From Bryobacteraceae bacterium (GTDB lineage: Bacteria > Acidobacteriota > Terriglobia > Bryobacterales > Bryobacteraceae): a DNA stretch of 37,240 nucleotides. The stretch's first letter is position 1; each line of letters opens with the position of its first letter. The stretch spans positions 1-37,240 of the forward strand of contig JANXAE010000016.1 in the NCBI GenBank assembly GCA_025062235.1. Direction: 5' to 3'. Positions 26,701 through 34,015 of this stretch are shown in pieces. The position numbers were made by a program, and so were the translations under genes. Below the pieces are notes generated by a model that was not told the DNA's origin, ran no database searches, and saw only the letters and a program-made list of their open reading frames with translations.

Positions 26701-27367
26701 TGATGACGGTCAGTTCCTGGACAGCTTCCGCCGAGATGCTGGCTTCGGCGAAGTCGCCGGGCAGGAATCCGGCAAGGTTCGTCATTCCGTCCACCACGAT
26801 TCCGGCGCTGGCCCCTGGCGTGCCTTGAATGGACATGGTGTAATCGGAGCCTCGCACGCCCGGCACGAGACGGGCCGCGAAGTCCGCCATGTTCCGCCCG
26901 CGGCTGCCGAAGGCCAGAGGCAAGGTAGCGAAGATCTGCGAGGTCACGCTTTCGGTGCTCTGGGCGGTTTCGGTTTGTAGCAGGGGCGCTTCCGCGGTCA
27001 CCGTGAGTTGCTCGACGAGTTGCCCTACTTCCAGTACGGGGTCAATGCGCGCGATCTGCGCGGTCGCAAGGCTGATCCCTCGACGCACGAGGGTCTTGAA
27101 GCCCGCCGCCGAATAGGTCACGGTGTACTCGCCCACGGGCAGCGCGCTCAGGGTGTAGGCTCCGACTTCGTTGCTGACGGTCTGGTAGTCCACGCCGGTG
27201 GCCACGTGCCTGGCTTTGACCGTGACCGCGGGGATGACGGCCCCGGTGCTATCGGTGACGATGCCGGTGATGGATGCCCTGCCGACCTGGGCGAGCGAGC
27301 TCTGTTGCGCGCCCACCAGAATCAGGAGGCAGAGAACGATCGGTGGGGGAATTCGAATTGCTCCCAT
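23783..27367 (-). CDS. Oar-like TonB-dependent outer-membrane receptor
   Basis: 1194 residues. A signal peptide (PPIVLCLLILVGAQQSSLAQ) ends near residue 27. Residues 28-115 are a carboxypeptidase-regulatory-like Ig fold (ASITGIVTDSTGAVIPAVTV, GAYTLSALPVGEYTVTYSA). A plug domain covers about 120-235 (GIVVDGMTNL, AVQELTVITGTPSAEHGRQS). The remainder is rich in beta strands and aromatic residues (GSAFYTLRNEFLHANDWNNN, RTFFYFTAERF, LFIQDNWKITRRVTLTLGLR) and closes with GARLEW, an aromatic end expected for outer-membrane barrels. These proteins are abundant in Acidobacteria and thought to take up large substrates. The genes downstream (GH9) and divergent (winged-helix/PD40) suggest polysaccharide use. 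ATG choice follows the signal peptide; only a weak AGG precedes it. Confidence 0.92.
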   Translation of the reverse strand: MGAIRIPPPIVLCLLILVGAQQSSLAQVGRASITGIVTDSTGAVIPAVTVKARHVATGVDYQTVSNEVGAYTLSALPVGEYTVTYSAAGFKTLVRRGISLATAQIARIDPVLEVGQLVEQLTVTAEAPLLQTETAQSTESVTSQIFATLPLAFGSRGRNMADFAARLVPGVRGSDYTMSIQGTPGASAGIVVDGMTNLAGFLPGDFAEASISAEAVQELTVITGTPSAEHGRQSGGTLSFTLKSGTNQLHGSAFYTLRNEFLHANDWNNNLYLARDPSNSTFRRPMDRQKNYAGSLGGPVHLPNLYDGRNRTFFYFTAERFFTRTLGPGSLTRSVPQPEMWEGNLSALLRPTRVGTDALGRDVFEGMIYDPTTWRLVGGRYVADPFYGNIIPPSRISKVARAFAEEFKKWYMPVNSNLTNNSFTSNQYRMDARNYSLKVDHTFSSAHKISAYYYKHSFPRNFQENVSEVWSLLDPDLGGPLSRSIRQHRRGYNWNVSHDWVLSPSLLNHASVGLNNNANAFRSRQIGKHFADKWGIKNVGLGAPDDQVTRPVINLGSSPVVTFQSWNHDANRDEFYRNLVLSDSLSWYKGTHTIKLGGEINLFRYDSQQFNNTGGTFNFAARTTAIPGETFTSRIGNSFASFLLGEVNSATLGPIFNPITSSYYAALFIQDNWKITRRVTLTLGLRWSGNSNYYEARDELANFNENLPDPNFGGLRGAVEYMGAGEGRAGRRTMFPGSWSDWGPVGGIAYQITRRIVMRAGYGISYTPEGFGWTYPWRAGFNETYEAAADSKGVFRPVFNIDDGFPLDVRRPPSTDPSFAAKFGGRRYHPEFAKSGQVQNFNFGFQTEVLRDLRVDLEWRGSKGTRLHAGGIVYPNQIHPRELARGAVLTQTISTPAQAAAAGLPYPYPGFSGLGAYTLLPFPQLTSRSLSAFGDPVGNSTYHSLNLILTKRMTQGYYLYGAYTFSKNITDTTNVANGGSGGPVQDTYNRRLYKAVAAADRTHVLKAVMQWDLPLGRNRSLLPNAGRILNAIVGGWSLSALLNYSTGTPLTRPVSRVTPNFWNGGAIHANFVSPPGGFRRVFNPETFNPWNAADPGNRFFDPAAFSDAAPQSLGNSPVRFPQVRMLSTFSEDASLVKYFSIRERARIMFRLEMFNLFNRHYFGSPSTNMNVAYFGNIFNASGRRTGQLGARLEW

Positions 27368-27466
27368 GGTTGCAACCTCGAAAGCCTTGCCTGGTCGGGC
27401 GGCTGGTCGAGCGGGGGCCGTTCCGACGAGCAGACAGCCACCCCCTCCCACACGCGCCTTGGGCCC

Positions 27467-27495
27467 AGTATCGGTGTTGCTGGCCCCCGCTTCAA
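27467..27495 (-). promoter_or_regulatory. Sigma70-type promoter of the receptor-GH9 operon
   Basis: On the minus strand TTGAAG (27495-27490) and GATACT (27472-27467) are separated by exactly 17 bases. The start is predicted near 27460, giving a leader of about 93 bases before the ATG at 27367. The inverted repeat at 27500-27534 lies just upstream of the -35. Confidence 0.55.
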
Positions 27496-27499
27496 CCCA

Positions 27500-27534
27500 G
27501 TTACCGCAACAGGCAGGCCTGCTGTAACCGTAAC
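27500..27534. promoter_or_regulatory. 35-bp imperfect inverted repeat, candidate operator
   Basis: The left arm GTTACCGCAACAGGCAG (27500-27516) and the right arm CTGCTGTAACCGTAAC (27519-27534) are complementary except for three mismatches and one extra base, with a two-base spacer. It lies between the divergent receptor and winged-helix/PD40 genes, at about -40 to -74 relative to the predicted receptor start, a position typical of an activator site. The binding protein is unknown. Confidence 0.55.
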
Positions 27535-27670
27535 ATGGGCCGTGAGCCGGTCCTCCCCGATCCCGCCCGAACCCTTCCCACAGCCACCTTGCCGGTCGCC
27601 GCCTTGATCGAACCCAGCGAAAAGACGACGGATGCCGGTCGCCGCACGGGGAGGAGCATGGCGGTTGAGC

Positions 27671-27676
27671 TAAAAT
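27671..27676 (+). promoter_or_regulatory. -10-like TAAAAT for the winged-helix/PD40 gene
   Basis: TAAAAT predicts a start near 27683, about 15 bases before the ATG at 27698. AAGGGGGCC in between can serve as the ribosome-binding site. The -35 is poor. Confidence 0.45.
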
Positions 27677-27697
27677 AGCCGCGACGAAGGGGGCCTG

Positions 27698-29899
27698 ATG
27701 CAGCCGGTGGCTGGAAAGCTGGGCGACGCCGGCGATCCGGGCGGTGCAGCCGCCGTGCTCGCCCACTTGGAGACGATCCTTCGCAGCCGGACATTTTCGG
27801 GAGCATGGAGGCAGCAGCGCCTGCTGCGGTTCCTGGTGGACAAGTACGTGCAGGGGCTGGCGGGTGAGCTGAAGGAGTACTCCCTGGGCGTGGAGGTCTT
27901 CGACAAAGGAGAGGCGTTCGATCCGCGCTTGGACCCGATCGTCAGGGTGGAGGTCGGCCGCTTGCGGGCGCGCTTGGAAAAATACTACGAAACCGAGGGC
28001 CGCAAGGAGCAGATCAGGATCTCGCTGCCGAAGGGGAGTTACGTGCCGCGCATCGTGCGGTGCGTGGATGGAGGGACGGCGGAGGCCACGCCGCCGACGC
28101 AGTATCCCGCAAAGGTGGACGGTTCGCGGGCTTTCCGCGGACCCAAATGGTGGATTTGGGCTGCCGCCGCGGCATTGGCCGCCTTGGGGTGGGCGGCGTT
28201 CAGGCTCGCCAGCAGCGCAGGCGGCCAGCGTTCCCCTGCCGCGTACGAGTTCTCGAGGCTGACCCGCGAGGCGGGGCGATGCAGCTTTCCGAGCGTGGGT
28301 CCGGACGGGCGCCGCTGGCTCTACGCATGCCTCGAGCGAGGCCAGTGGGATTTGTTCGCGAGGTCTGCTGGGACGGAGCTGGGCGTCAACCTCACCGCGG
28401 ATTGTGCGGCCGACGATTGGCAGCCCGCGATTTCGCCCGACGGCTCCCAAGTCGTGTTTCGCAGCGAGCGGGATGGCGGCGGAATATTCCTGATGCCCAG
28501 CGCGGGAGGCCCGGTCAGGAAGCTGGCAAGCTTCGGTTACCACCCCTGCTGGGCGCCGGACGGGCGGCATGTGGTCTTCTCCTCGGGGACGTTTTTCGAA
28601 CCCGAGGACGGGCCGGCGCGCCGGGCTAGCGAGCTTTTCACGGCCGACGCGAAGACAGGGGAGCTGAGAAGGATCACGTCGGCGGCCGTGGTCTACGACG
28701 CTGTTCAGCCGAGCTGGTCTCCTCACGGGCACCGTATCGCCTTCTGGGCCTCCAGTCCCGACGGGCGGAGAGACATTTGGACGATCCCCGCTCCCGGTTC
28801 GGCGACCCGCGAGGCGGTGGCCACGCCCGTCACACAAGATGCGTGGGTTGACTGGAGCCCCCATTGGTCGCCCGATGGACGTTTTCTTTACTTCACGAGC
28901 GACCGCGACGGCAGCATGAACATCTGGCAGGTGCCCATTGACGAGCAGACCGGCCGTGTGTTGGGTTCGGCGACTCCCCTGCGCACGCCGTCGGCTTACA
29001 GCACGCACTTCTCGATGGCCCGGGATGGCCGGAGTTTCGTTTACACCCGGCGCAGCATATCGAGCATCCTTTACGTCGCACCCTTCCGGCCATTCCAGGC
29101 GGTGGACGCCTCCGTCGCCAAGCCCCTGACAGGCCGTGGGCGACAAGTGCGCGAGCCGGAGTTCTCCCCCGATGGCGCCTGGCTTGCTGCGCGCGTTCAG
29201 GACCCCGAGGAGGACATCGTGATCCTGCGGCCTGACGGGAGCCAGCTGCGCCGCCTGACGAACGACAGGGCCAAGGACCGCAATGCGCGCTGGTCGCCGG
29301 CAGGCGATTATCTGGTGTTTCTGAGCGACCGTGGGGGGCGATTCGAGTACTGGGCCGTCAACCCCGACGGCAGCGGGCTGCGCCGCGTGGCCCCCTCGAT
29401 GGCTCTGGTGTGGGATTCGGCGAAAAATCTGGTCGGCTTTCCGGCGGGCTCCGAGCCGCTTTGCGTGCTGGCCTTCTCGCGTCCCTGCCCGGCGGTGTCT
29501 CTGCCAGCGGATTTCGCACCCATCAGCTTCGCGCCGGACGGCAGGCTGGTTGCGGGACGGCTCCGCTCGGCGCCGGCTCCCAGGGAGCAGCTCTATGTGC
29601 TTTCGCTGGCCGACGGTACCTTGCACAAGATCGCCGAACATGGCTGGTCGCCGGTCTGGTTGAAGGACAGCCAGAACTTGCTGTTCTGGGAGACCAACGC
29701 CATCTGGGCGATTCGTGCCGACGGACGCAACAGGAGGATGGTCCTCGGGTTGCCCGGGCAGATCTTGCAACAGCGCTTTGCGCTGAGTCCTGACCAGCAG
29801 TTCATCTACTTCGTGCGGACAGAGATCGAAGAAGATATTTGGCTGGCTCGCGAGCACGGTACGGGCCAAACGGGGAACATGCTCGGTCAGTTGCGCTGA
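27698..29899 (+). CDS. Membrane protein with winged-helix-like N-domain and PD40 (TolB-like) propeller
   Basis: 733 residues. Residues 17-120 are the domain often found at the N-terminus of adenylate-cyclase-like and TPR proteins, with RLLRFLVDKYVQG, KEYSLGVEVFDKGEAFDP and DPIVRVEVGRLRARLEKYY, ending PKGSYVPRI; it is generally treated as a winged-helix-like, possibly DNA-binding, module. One membrane helix follows at 151-170 (WWIWAAAAALAALGWAAFRL). The rest is a beta propeller of PD40/WD40-like repeats, each with a SPDG-type turn (WAPDGRHVVFSS, WSPHWSPDGRFLYFTSDRDG, FSPDGAWLAARV), as in TolB. The layout suggests a cytoplasmic N-domain and a periplasmic propeller. It is divergent from the Oar-like receptor. 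Signal sensing and gene control are inferred from architecture, not shown. Confidence 0.85.
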   Translation: MQPVAGKLGDAGDPGGAAAVLAHLETILRSRTFSGAWRQQRLLRFLVDKYVQGLAGELKEYSLGVEVFDKGEAFDPRLDPIVRVEVGRLRARLEKYYETEGRKEQIRISLPKGSYVPRIVRCVDGGTAEATPPTQYPAKVDGSRAFRGPKWWIWAAAAALAALGWAAFRLASSAGGQRSPAAYEFSRLTREAGRCSFPSVGPDGRRWLYACLERGQWDLFARSAGTELGVNLTADCAADDWQPAISPDGSQVVFRSERDGGGIFLMPSAGGPVRKLASFGYHPCWAPDGRHVVFSSGTFFEPEDGPARRASELFTADAKTGELRRITSAAVVYDAVQPSWSPHGHRIAFWASSPDGRRDIWTIPAPGSATREAVATPVTQDAWVDWSPHWSPDGRFLYFTSDRDGSMNIWQVPIDEQTGRVLGSATPLRTPSAYSTHFSMARDGRSFVYTRRSISSILYVAPFRPFQAVDASVAKPLTGRGRQVREPEFSPDGAWLAARVQDPEEDIVILRPDGSQLRRLTNDRAKDRNARWSPAGDYLVFLSDRGGRFEYWAVNPDGSGLRRVAPSMALVWDSAKNLVGFPAGSEPLCVLAFSRPCPAVSLPADFAPISFAPDGRLVAGRLRSAPAPREQLYVLSLADGTLHKIAEHGWSPVWLKDSQNLLFWETNAIWAIRADGRNRRMVLGLPGQILQQRFALSPDQQFIYFVRTEIEEDIWLAREHGTGQTGNMLGQLR

Positions 29900-29935
29900 C
29901 GGGCGGGAACGCCTCTTCGCGACGCTCGAAAAAGC

Positions 29936-30865
29936 TCAGACGATGGCGAGCATGCGCTCCAGCGGCAGGAGCGCCCGTTGCCGGATTTCCTCAGGCACTT
30001 CCACGCGCGGCTCGAGGTTCCGGAGGCAATCGCGGAGTTTCTCCAGCGTGTTGCGCTTCATGTAGGGACATTCGCTGCAGTTGCACTCCTCGTTGGGTAT
30101 GAAGTAGAAGCGCTTGTCGGGAGCCACGCGGGTCAGCGAGTGAAGGATGCCGCTCTCGGTGACCACGATGATCTCGCGCGCAGGCGCTCTCCTGCACCAT
30201 TCGACGATGGCCGATGTGGACCCGATGAAATCGGCCTGCTCGAGCAGCTCTTGGGGGCACTCGGGGTGCGCCGCCACCAGCGCTTCGGGATGCTCGGCGC
30301 GGGCAGCAGCCAGCCTTCTGGCAGTGAAAGTGGCGTGTACCACGCACAGACCCTGCCAGATCTTCATGTTTTCCCGGCCGGTCTGCCGCTTGACGTAGTT
30401 GCCCAGATTCGCGTCGGGCAGGAAAAGGATGGGCTGCTCGCGCGGGATCGAGTTGACCACGGCCACGGCGTTGCGCGAGGTGCAAAGGATGTCGCTCAGC
30501 GCCTTGACCTCGACGGACGTATTGATGTAGGCCACGATGACGTGGTCCGGATGGCGCTCGCGGAACATCCGCACCTGATCCGCCGGGCACGCGTCCACCA
30601 ACGAGCATCCGGCCTCGCGGTCCGGCACCACCACGATGCGAGCGGGGTTGAGCACCTTCGCGGTTTCGGCCATGAACCAGACGCCACAAAAGGCGATCAC
30701 GTCGCCTTCGAACTCGCGGGCTCTGCGGGCGAGCTCCAGGCTGTCGCCGACTGCGTCGGCAAGCTCCTGGATTTCAGGAACCTGGTAGTGGTGCGCCAGC
30801 AGGATGGCGCGGCGCTGGCGCTTGAGCTCGAGGATTTCCTCGGCAGTGGCGGTCGTGACTGGCAT
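29936..30865 (-). CDS. nadA: Quinolinate synthase
   Basis: 309 residues from the ATG at 30865. ILLAHHYQVPEIQELADAVG is the N-terminal substrate motif. The expected [4Fe-4S] cysteines lie in GCSLVDAC, in GLCVVHATF and in ECNCSECPYM. VAYINTSVEVKALSDILCTS and LFLPDANLG are further family motifs. The enzyme condenses iminoaspartate with dihydroxyacetone phosphate to quinolinate in NAD synthesis. An ATG at 30889 would add eight residues, but it overlaps the likely -10 TAGAAT (30893-30888), and NadA proteins usually start just before the EEI-LK helix, so the shorter form is preferred. No Shine-Dalgarno precedes either. nadB and nadC are not adjacent. It converges with the PD40 gene, 36 bases apart. 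Confidence 0.96.
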   Translation of the reverse strand: MPVTTATAEEILELKRQRRAILLAHHYQVPEIQELADAVGDSLELARRAREFEGDVIAFCGVWFMAETAKVLNPARIVVVPDREAGCSLVDACPADQVRMFRERHPDHVIVAYINTSVEVKALSDILCTSRNAVAVVNSIPREQPILFLPDANLGNYVKRQTGRENMKIWQGLCVVHATFTARRLAAARAEHPEALVAAHPECPQELLEQADFIGSTSAIVEWCRRAPAREIIVVTESGILHSLTRVAPDKRFYFIPNEECNCSECPYMKRNTLEKLRDCLRNLEPRVEVPEEIRQRALLPLERMLAIV

Positions 30866-30887
30866 GGAAGCAGAGGGCTTTGTTCCC

Positions 30888-30893
30888 ATTCTA
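30888..30893 (-). promoter_or_regulatory. -10 element TAGAAT of nadA
   Basis: On the minus strand TAGAAT (30893-30888) predicts a start near 30881, 16 bases before the ATG at 30865. The -35 is weak. It lies 28 bases from the opposite-facing TSUP -10, so the two promoters share their upstream DNA. Confidence 0.4.
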
Positions 30894-30921
30894 GCAACCG
30901 TCAGGATCGCGGCTGCCTTGT

Positions 30922-30927
30922 TAGACT
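30922..30927 (+). promoter_or_regulatory. -10 element TAGACT of the TSUP gene
   Basis: TAGACT ends eight bases before the ATG at 30936, predicting a leader of only about two bases and no ribosome-binding site. Confidence 0.4.
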
Positions 30928-30935
30928 CGGCTGTT

Positions 30936-31298
30936 ATGCCTTACGTTGCGCTCGTTCTGATCGGGTTGGTGGCGGGAGTGGCGGCGGGAATGTTCGGCAT
31001 CGGCGGGGGACTGATCATCGTGCCGGCTCTGATGCTGGTTCTGAAAGCAAGACCGCTCGAAGCCATCGGCACCAGCCTCGCGGCGTTGATTCCTCCCGTA
31101 GGATTGCTCGGCGCCCTGGAATACTACCGCAGCGGTCACATGCGGCTGGCCTGGGCGGCGTTGATCGCACTCGGACTCTTCGCCGGCGCCTTCTTTGGGG
31201 CCCGCATCATGATCTCCCTTCCCGAGGTGATGGTGCGGCGGGTCTACGCCCTTTTCCTGCTGGCGATGAGCCTGCGCATGCTGATCATGGGGAGGTAG
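30936..31298 (+). CDS. Half-size TSUP (TauE/SafE-like) membrane protein
   Basis: 120 residues with four hydrophobic segments. GLVAGVAAGMFGIGGGLIIVPAL is the glycine-rich signature of the TauE/SafE family (sulfite/sulfonate and other anion exporters), followed by EAIGTSLAALIPPVGLLGAL and RLAWAALIALGLFAGAFFGA. Typical members have about 250 residues with two such halves; this gene encodes one half only and ends at a normal stop, with no second half nearby. It may work as a dimer. The transported compound is unknown. Confidence 0.85.
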   Translation: MPYVALVLIGLVAGVAAGMFGIGGGLIIVPALMLVLKARPLEAIGTSLAALIPPVGLLGALEYYRSGHMRLAWAALIALGLFAGAFFGARIMISLPEVMVRRVYALFLLAMSLRMLIMGR

Positions 31299-31324
31299 GG
31301 CGCACCGATCTGGGTCCTGCGCCC
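31298..31324 (+). terminator. Hairpin directly after the TSUP gene
   Basis: GGGCGCA (31298-31304) and TGCGCCC (31318-31324) form a perfect seven-pair stem with a 13-base loop, beginning on the last base of the TSUP stop codon. There is no T-run. Confidence 0.4.
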
Positions 31325-31427
31325 GGCTTCCCAGAAACGTCCTGAGCGGCGTTCCCTGCCGGTCGGCTGGCCGTAGGCGCAGGCCGTTGCCTGTGTCGAG
31401 GTGCCCGCTTGGGCGCCAGGGCTCGCT

Positions 31428-31889
31428 TCAGCCCGCCGGACGCGGCGTGACAGGCAGCAACTTGCGGCTTGTCGAAGCGATCGTTTGGGCAGCGGAGTCG
31501 CCCGTTTCTTCGAGCCAGTACTCGCGCTCGATCCAATCCGACAGCGGCAGGTTTCGGAAAAAAAGGCGCTCCTGAACGACCAGGCATTTGCGGGTCACGA
31601 ACAGCGACTTGCTCTCGCGGATGTAGCGCCGCTCCTCGATCCGGAGGTCGCTGAGCAGCTCCTCCAAGGCGTGCCGGCGAGCAGCCTCTTCGGCGGCGCG
31701 GATCCGTTCCTCGACCTGCTGGTTCTGGGCGAGCGCCAGAGCCCGTGCCTCGGCGGTCGCGGCGCGCTCCCTGGCCAGGCTCACCTCCATGCGTGCCTGC
31801 ATGATCAGGGCGGAAAGCAGCGCCGAGCCTACGGCGACGAAGCCGGGCAGGACGATCCACAGCAGGGCTTGAAGCGTCTCGCTGCTCAT
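31428..31889 (-). CDS. Hypothetical membrane-anchored coiled-coil protein
   Basis: 153 residues. One N-terminal hydrophobic helix (LLWIVLPGFVAVGSALLSALI) is followed by a charged coiled coil at about residues 32-85 (ARERAATAEARALALAQNQQ, RHALEELLSDLRIEERRY). The C-terminal part has a compact segment (SLFVTRKCLVVQERLFFRNL, SDWIEREYWLEE) before a loose tail. I do not recognise a family. The order of anchor, coiled coil and globular end suggests a structural or scaffold protein at the inner face of the membrane. Codon pattern looks like its neighbours. It is convergent with the TSUP gene, 129 bases away, and the DNA upstream of it is gene-poor. No strong ribosome-binding site is seen before the ATG. 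Confidence 0.65.
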   Translation of the reverse strand: MSSETLQALLWIVLPGFVAVGSALLSALIMQARMEVSLARERAATAEARALALAQNQQVEERIRAAEEAARRHALEELLSDLRIEERRYIRESKSLFVTRKCLVVQERLFFRNLPLSDWIEREYWLEETGDSAAQTIASTSRKLLPVTPRPAG

Positions 31890-34015
31890 GGCTGCGATCT
31901 CAGGTCGCCTGCAATCAGACCTACTGGACGTCGCAGTGCTTGCAGCATCTCGTTGCTCATCGTTTCGACCGCTTGGTCCAAGGGCCTCTCAGTTTCTCGA
32001 TCGGGCGGACGCGCGCCGAACATTAGGTGGCTCAGGCAACGCGAACCCGAAGGCTCAGCAATTCCCCCGAGCGAGCACCCTCATTTCGCCGCGCGGAAGC
32101 GCGGGCTGCCCGGCCGGGACCGTGCCAGGCGCAGAGGCGGGTCTTCAGGTTTCGCCAGCGACTGCCGTTGAAGCCACCCCCAGCTATGGCCGCTCCCGGC
32201 AGGCCCGGCTCCGGTGCGAATTGCGGCGATCTGCATCGCGCCGTGGCCCGTTGCGCCCGGGGTGCAAGATGGCCCGCGGCCGCCGCCTCGTGCGGACCGT
32301 CTCGCAGGAGGCTTCGTGCTCGTCTGTCCGGCCGGGGATCCTCGCCGGGCGGGCTACGATGCCAGGGCTCTACCCGGCTCGCGAAGGTCTAACCGTGACT
32401 GTCGTGTGCAACCAGCGGTCGGGACCGACGCGACGCGAGGTCAACGGCGTGGGGGAGCGAGTCGAAACCGAACCCGTGGGCGGAGATCCCAACGTAGTCC
32501 GGCTTGGCGAGAGCGCACTGGGCCCATGGAAGGCCGATGTGGCAGGGAAAGAACTCCATCCATGTCGCTTGAGCACGGCCCGAAGTGGACCCTGCCCGGC
32601 GAGGCGCACCGCGCAACGGTACTGACAAACGACCGAGCCTGTCATGTTCCAGACCTCGCAAGGCTGCGTGGGGCGGCGCTTTGGCCGGGACCGCGGTTGC
32701 TGGATTGTGGACCTGCGGATGGCTTCCGATTCACCAACAGCGGAGCTGTGTTCCAGTCGGGCGGTTCGACCTCCGGGACGGTTGCCCTTCAGGGCGGCCC
32801 GCCGACTTTTTCCGCGGGAATACCGATCAACGCACCGGCTCACCGATGCGCACCTGTTCTGCCTTCACTGCTGACGGTCGAACCTGACAGGTCGAGAGGG
32901 CAGACCGTGCGACGCCGCAGGCTGCGCGCGCAGGCGCCTGGGGCGGGCCATCGGCCCCGCTGCGGTTCGCTGGTGGCGGTGGGTGATGGGGCTGGCATTT
33001 GTTCATCGTGCCGGTCCGACGTGATTTCGGCCTCAGCTGCGGCCTCGGAGGGCGCAGGATGTGCGGGACGACGAGCTCCGACGGTCTGAGCAGGGTGCGC
33101 CACGATGGCATCAGGCTTACCCCACCCTCAGGGCCTACGGCCACCAAAGGCCGGACGGGCACCTTGGTGTACCGCCTGCGACCGCTGCGAGAGTGGCCAG
33201 GCCCGAGCCGATCGCGTCGGCGGGCTCGGCCGGCGCCTCCAGCAGCCCGTGACGACACCGCCTTCCGGATTCCTGGCCTCGGTTCCCCGATAGACGGTGC
33301 TCCCCGGCACGCACACCGTGGATACGGCCGCTTTCCGCCCCGTCAGCTCGCCGAGGGCTACCTTTTGCGCGGCGCACGGTTCGAACCCAGGCGCCCCGAC
33401 CTGGTTTCGTCCAAGTACGGGTCCGCCCTGTTGCGCCGTTGGCTGCTCTTCGAAGACGCCGATGCGGCGGACACGAGTGTGTTCCCGTTCTCCGACCGGC
33501 AATGGATTTCCGTGTCTGGGGGCGTCCGGGACATTCCGGCGCGCTTTCACGATGGGTTCCGCGTCTCGAGTACACGCGCCCGACTAACGAACTTCGGCGC
33601 CCGTTCTGTTGCGCGATGGCCGGTCGCGGTTCTGCCCGTTCGACGGGCGTACGCTTCCAGGAACGTGGACCGGAGTTTCACCTCTGGGGATGGCTCGCTT
33701 GGGAATCTGGAACGGAGCGAGCGGATTCGAGCGGGACCGCAGGAGCCAATAAGCCTCGGTTCGTCCTCCTGTCCGACCGTGGCTTTGAGCAGATGTGCGC
33801 CAGACTCGCCGCCGGCCAGGCGGCGAATGCTCGGTCCAATCGGCGGTGGTGATTGCTGGGCGTCGCTTGGGCTCCTCGCCGTCACCGGGGCCGTGCGGCG
33901 GTCAGCCAGCGCGGTGGCCGAGCCTCGTGTTACACTGGCGGGTTCGCGACGTTACAACCCGAGCCTCGGGGGCTCTGCTCTGGGGTAACGGTCGTCAGAG
34001 TCCTACGAGCAACCC
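31890..34015. other. 2.1-kb gene-poor stretch
   Basis: Many overlapping open frames cross this GC-rich DNA, but none gives a recognisable protein, a plausible start or a consistent coding frame. A short perfect hairpin GCCCGT-TCG-ACGGGC lies at 33634-33648. I found no tRNA, no clear group II intron domain V and no terminal repeats of an insertion sequence. It may be decayed mobile DNA or hold non-coding RNA; nothing in it decides this. Confidence 0.45.
33931..33936 (+). promoter_or_regulatory. -10-like TACACT before the glucosaminidase-like gene
   Basis: TTACACTGGCG matches the TTATACTGGCG element in front of the methyltransferase gene except for one base. It would start transcription near 33943 and give a leader of about 73 bases before the ATG at 34016. 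The -35 is not visible. Confidence 0.35.

Noticed and set aside
24338-26980. 880-codon plus-strand frame inside the receptor gene, and long minus-strand extensions up to 29869
   Set aside because: They are shadows of the Oar-like and PD40 genes, whose true frames show signal peptides and domains. The extensions simply lack stops because of GC richness.
33345-33400. tRNA-like stretch with GGTTCGAACCC
   Set aside because: The T-loop consensus is present, but the five-pair T stem does not form (CACGG against CCAGG), there is no room for an anticodon stem and no acceptor stem closes it.
32404-33770. Possible degenerate group II intron (GTGTGCAACC near 32404, GAGCC...GGTTC near 33733)
   Set aside because: The 3' element is only about 20 bases, too short for domain V. 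No reverse-transcriptase motifs (such as YADD) appear in any frame and no 3' end is recognisable.
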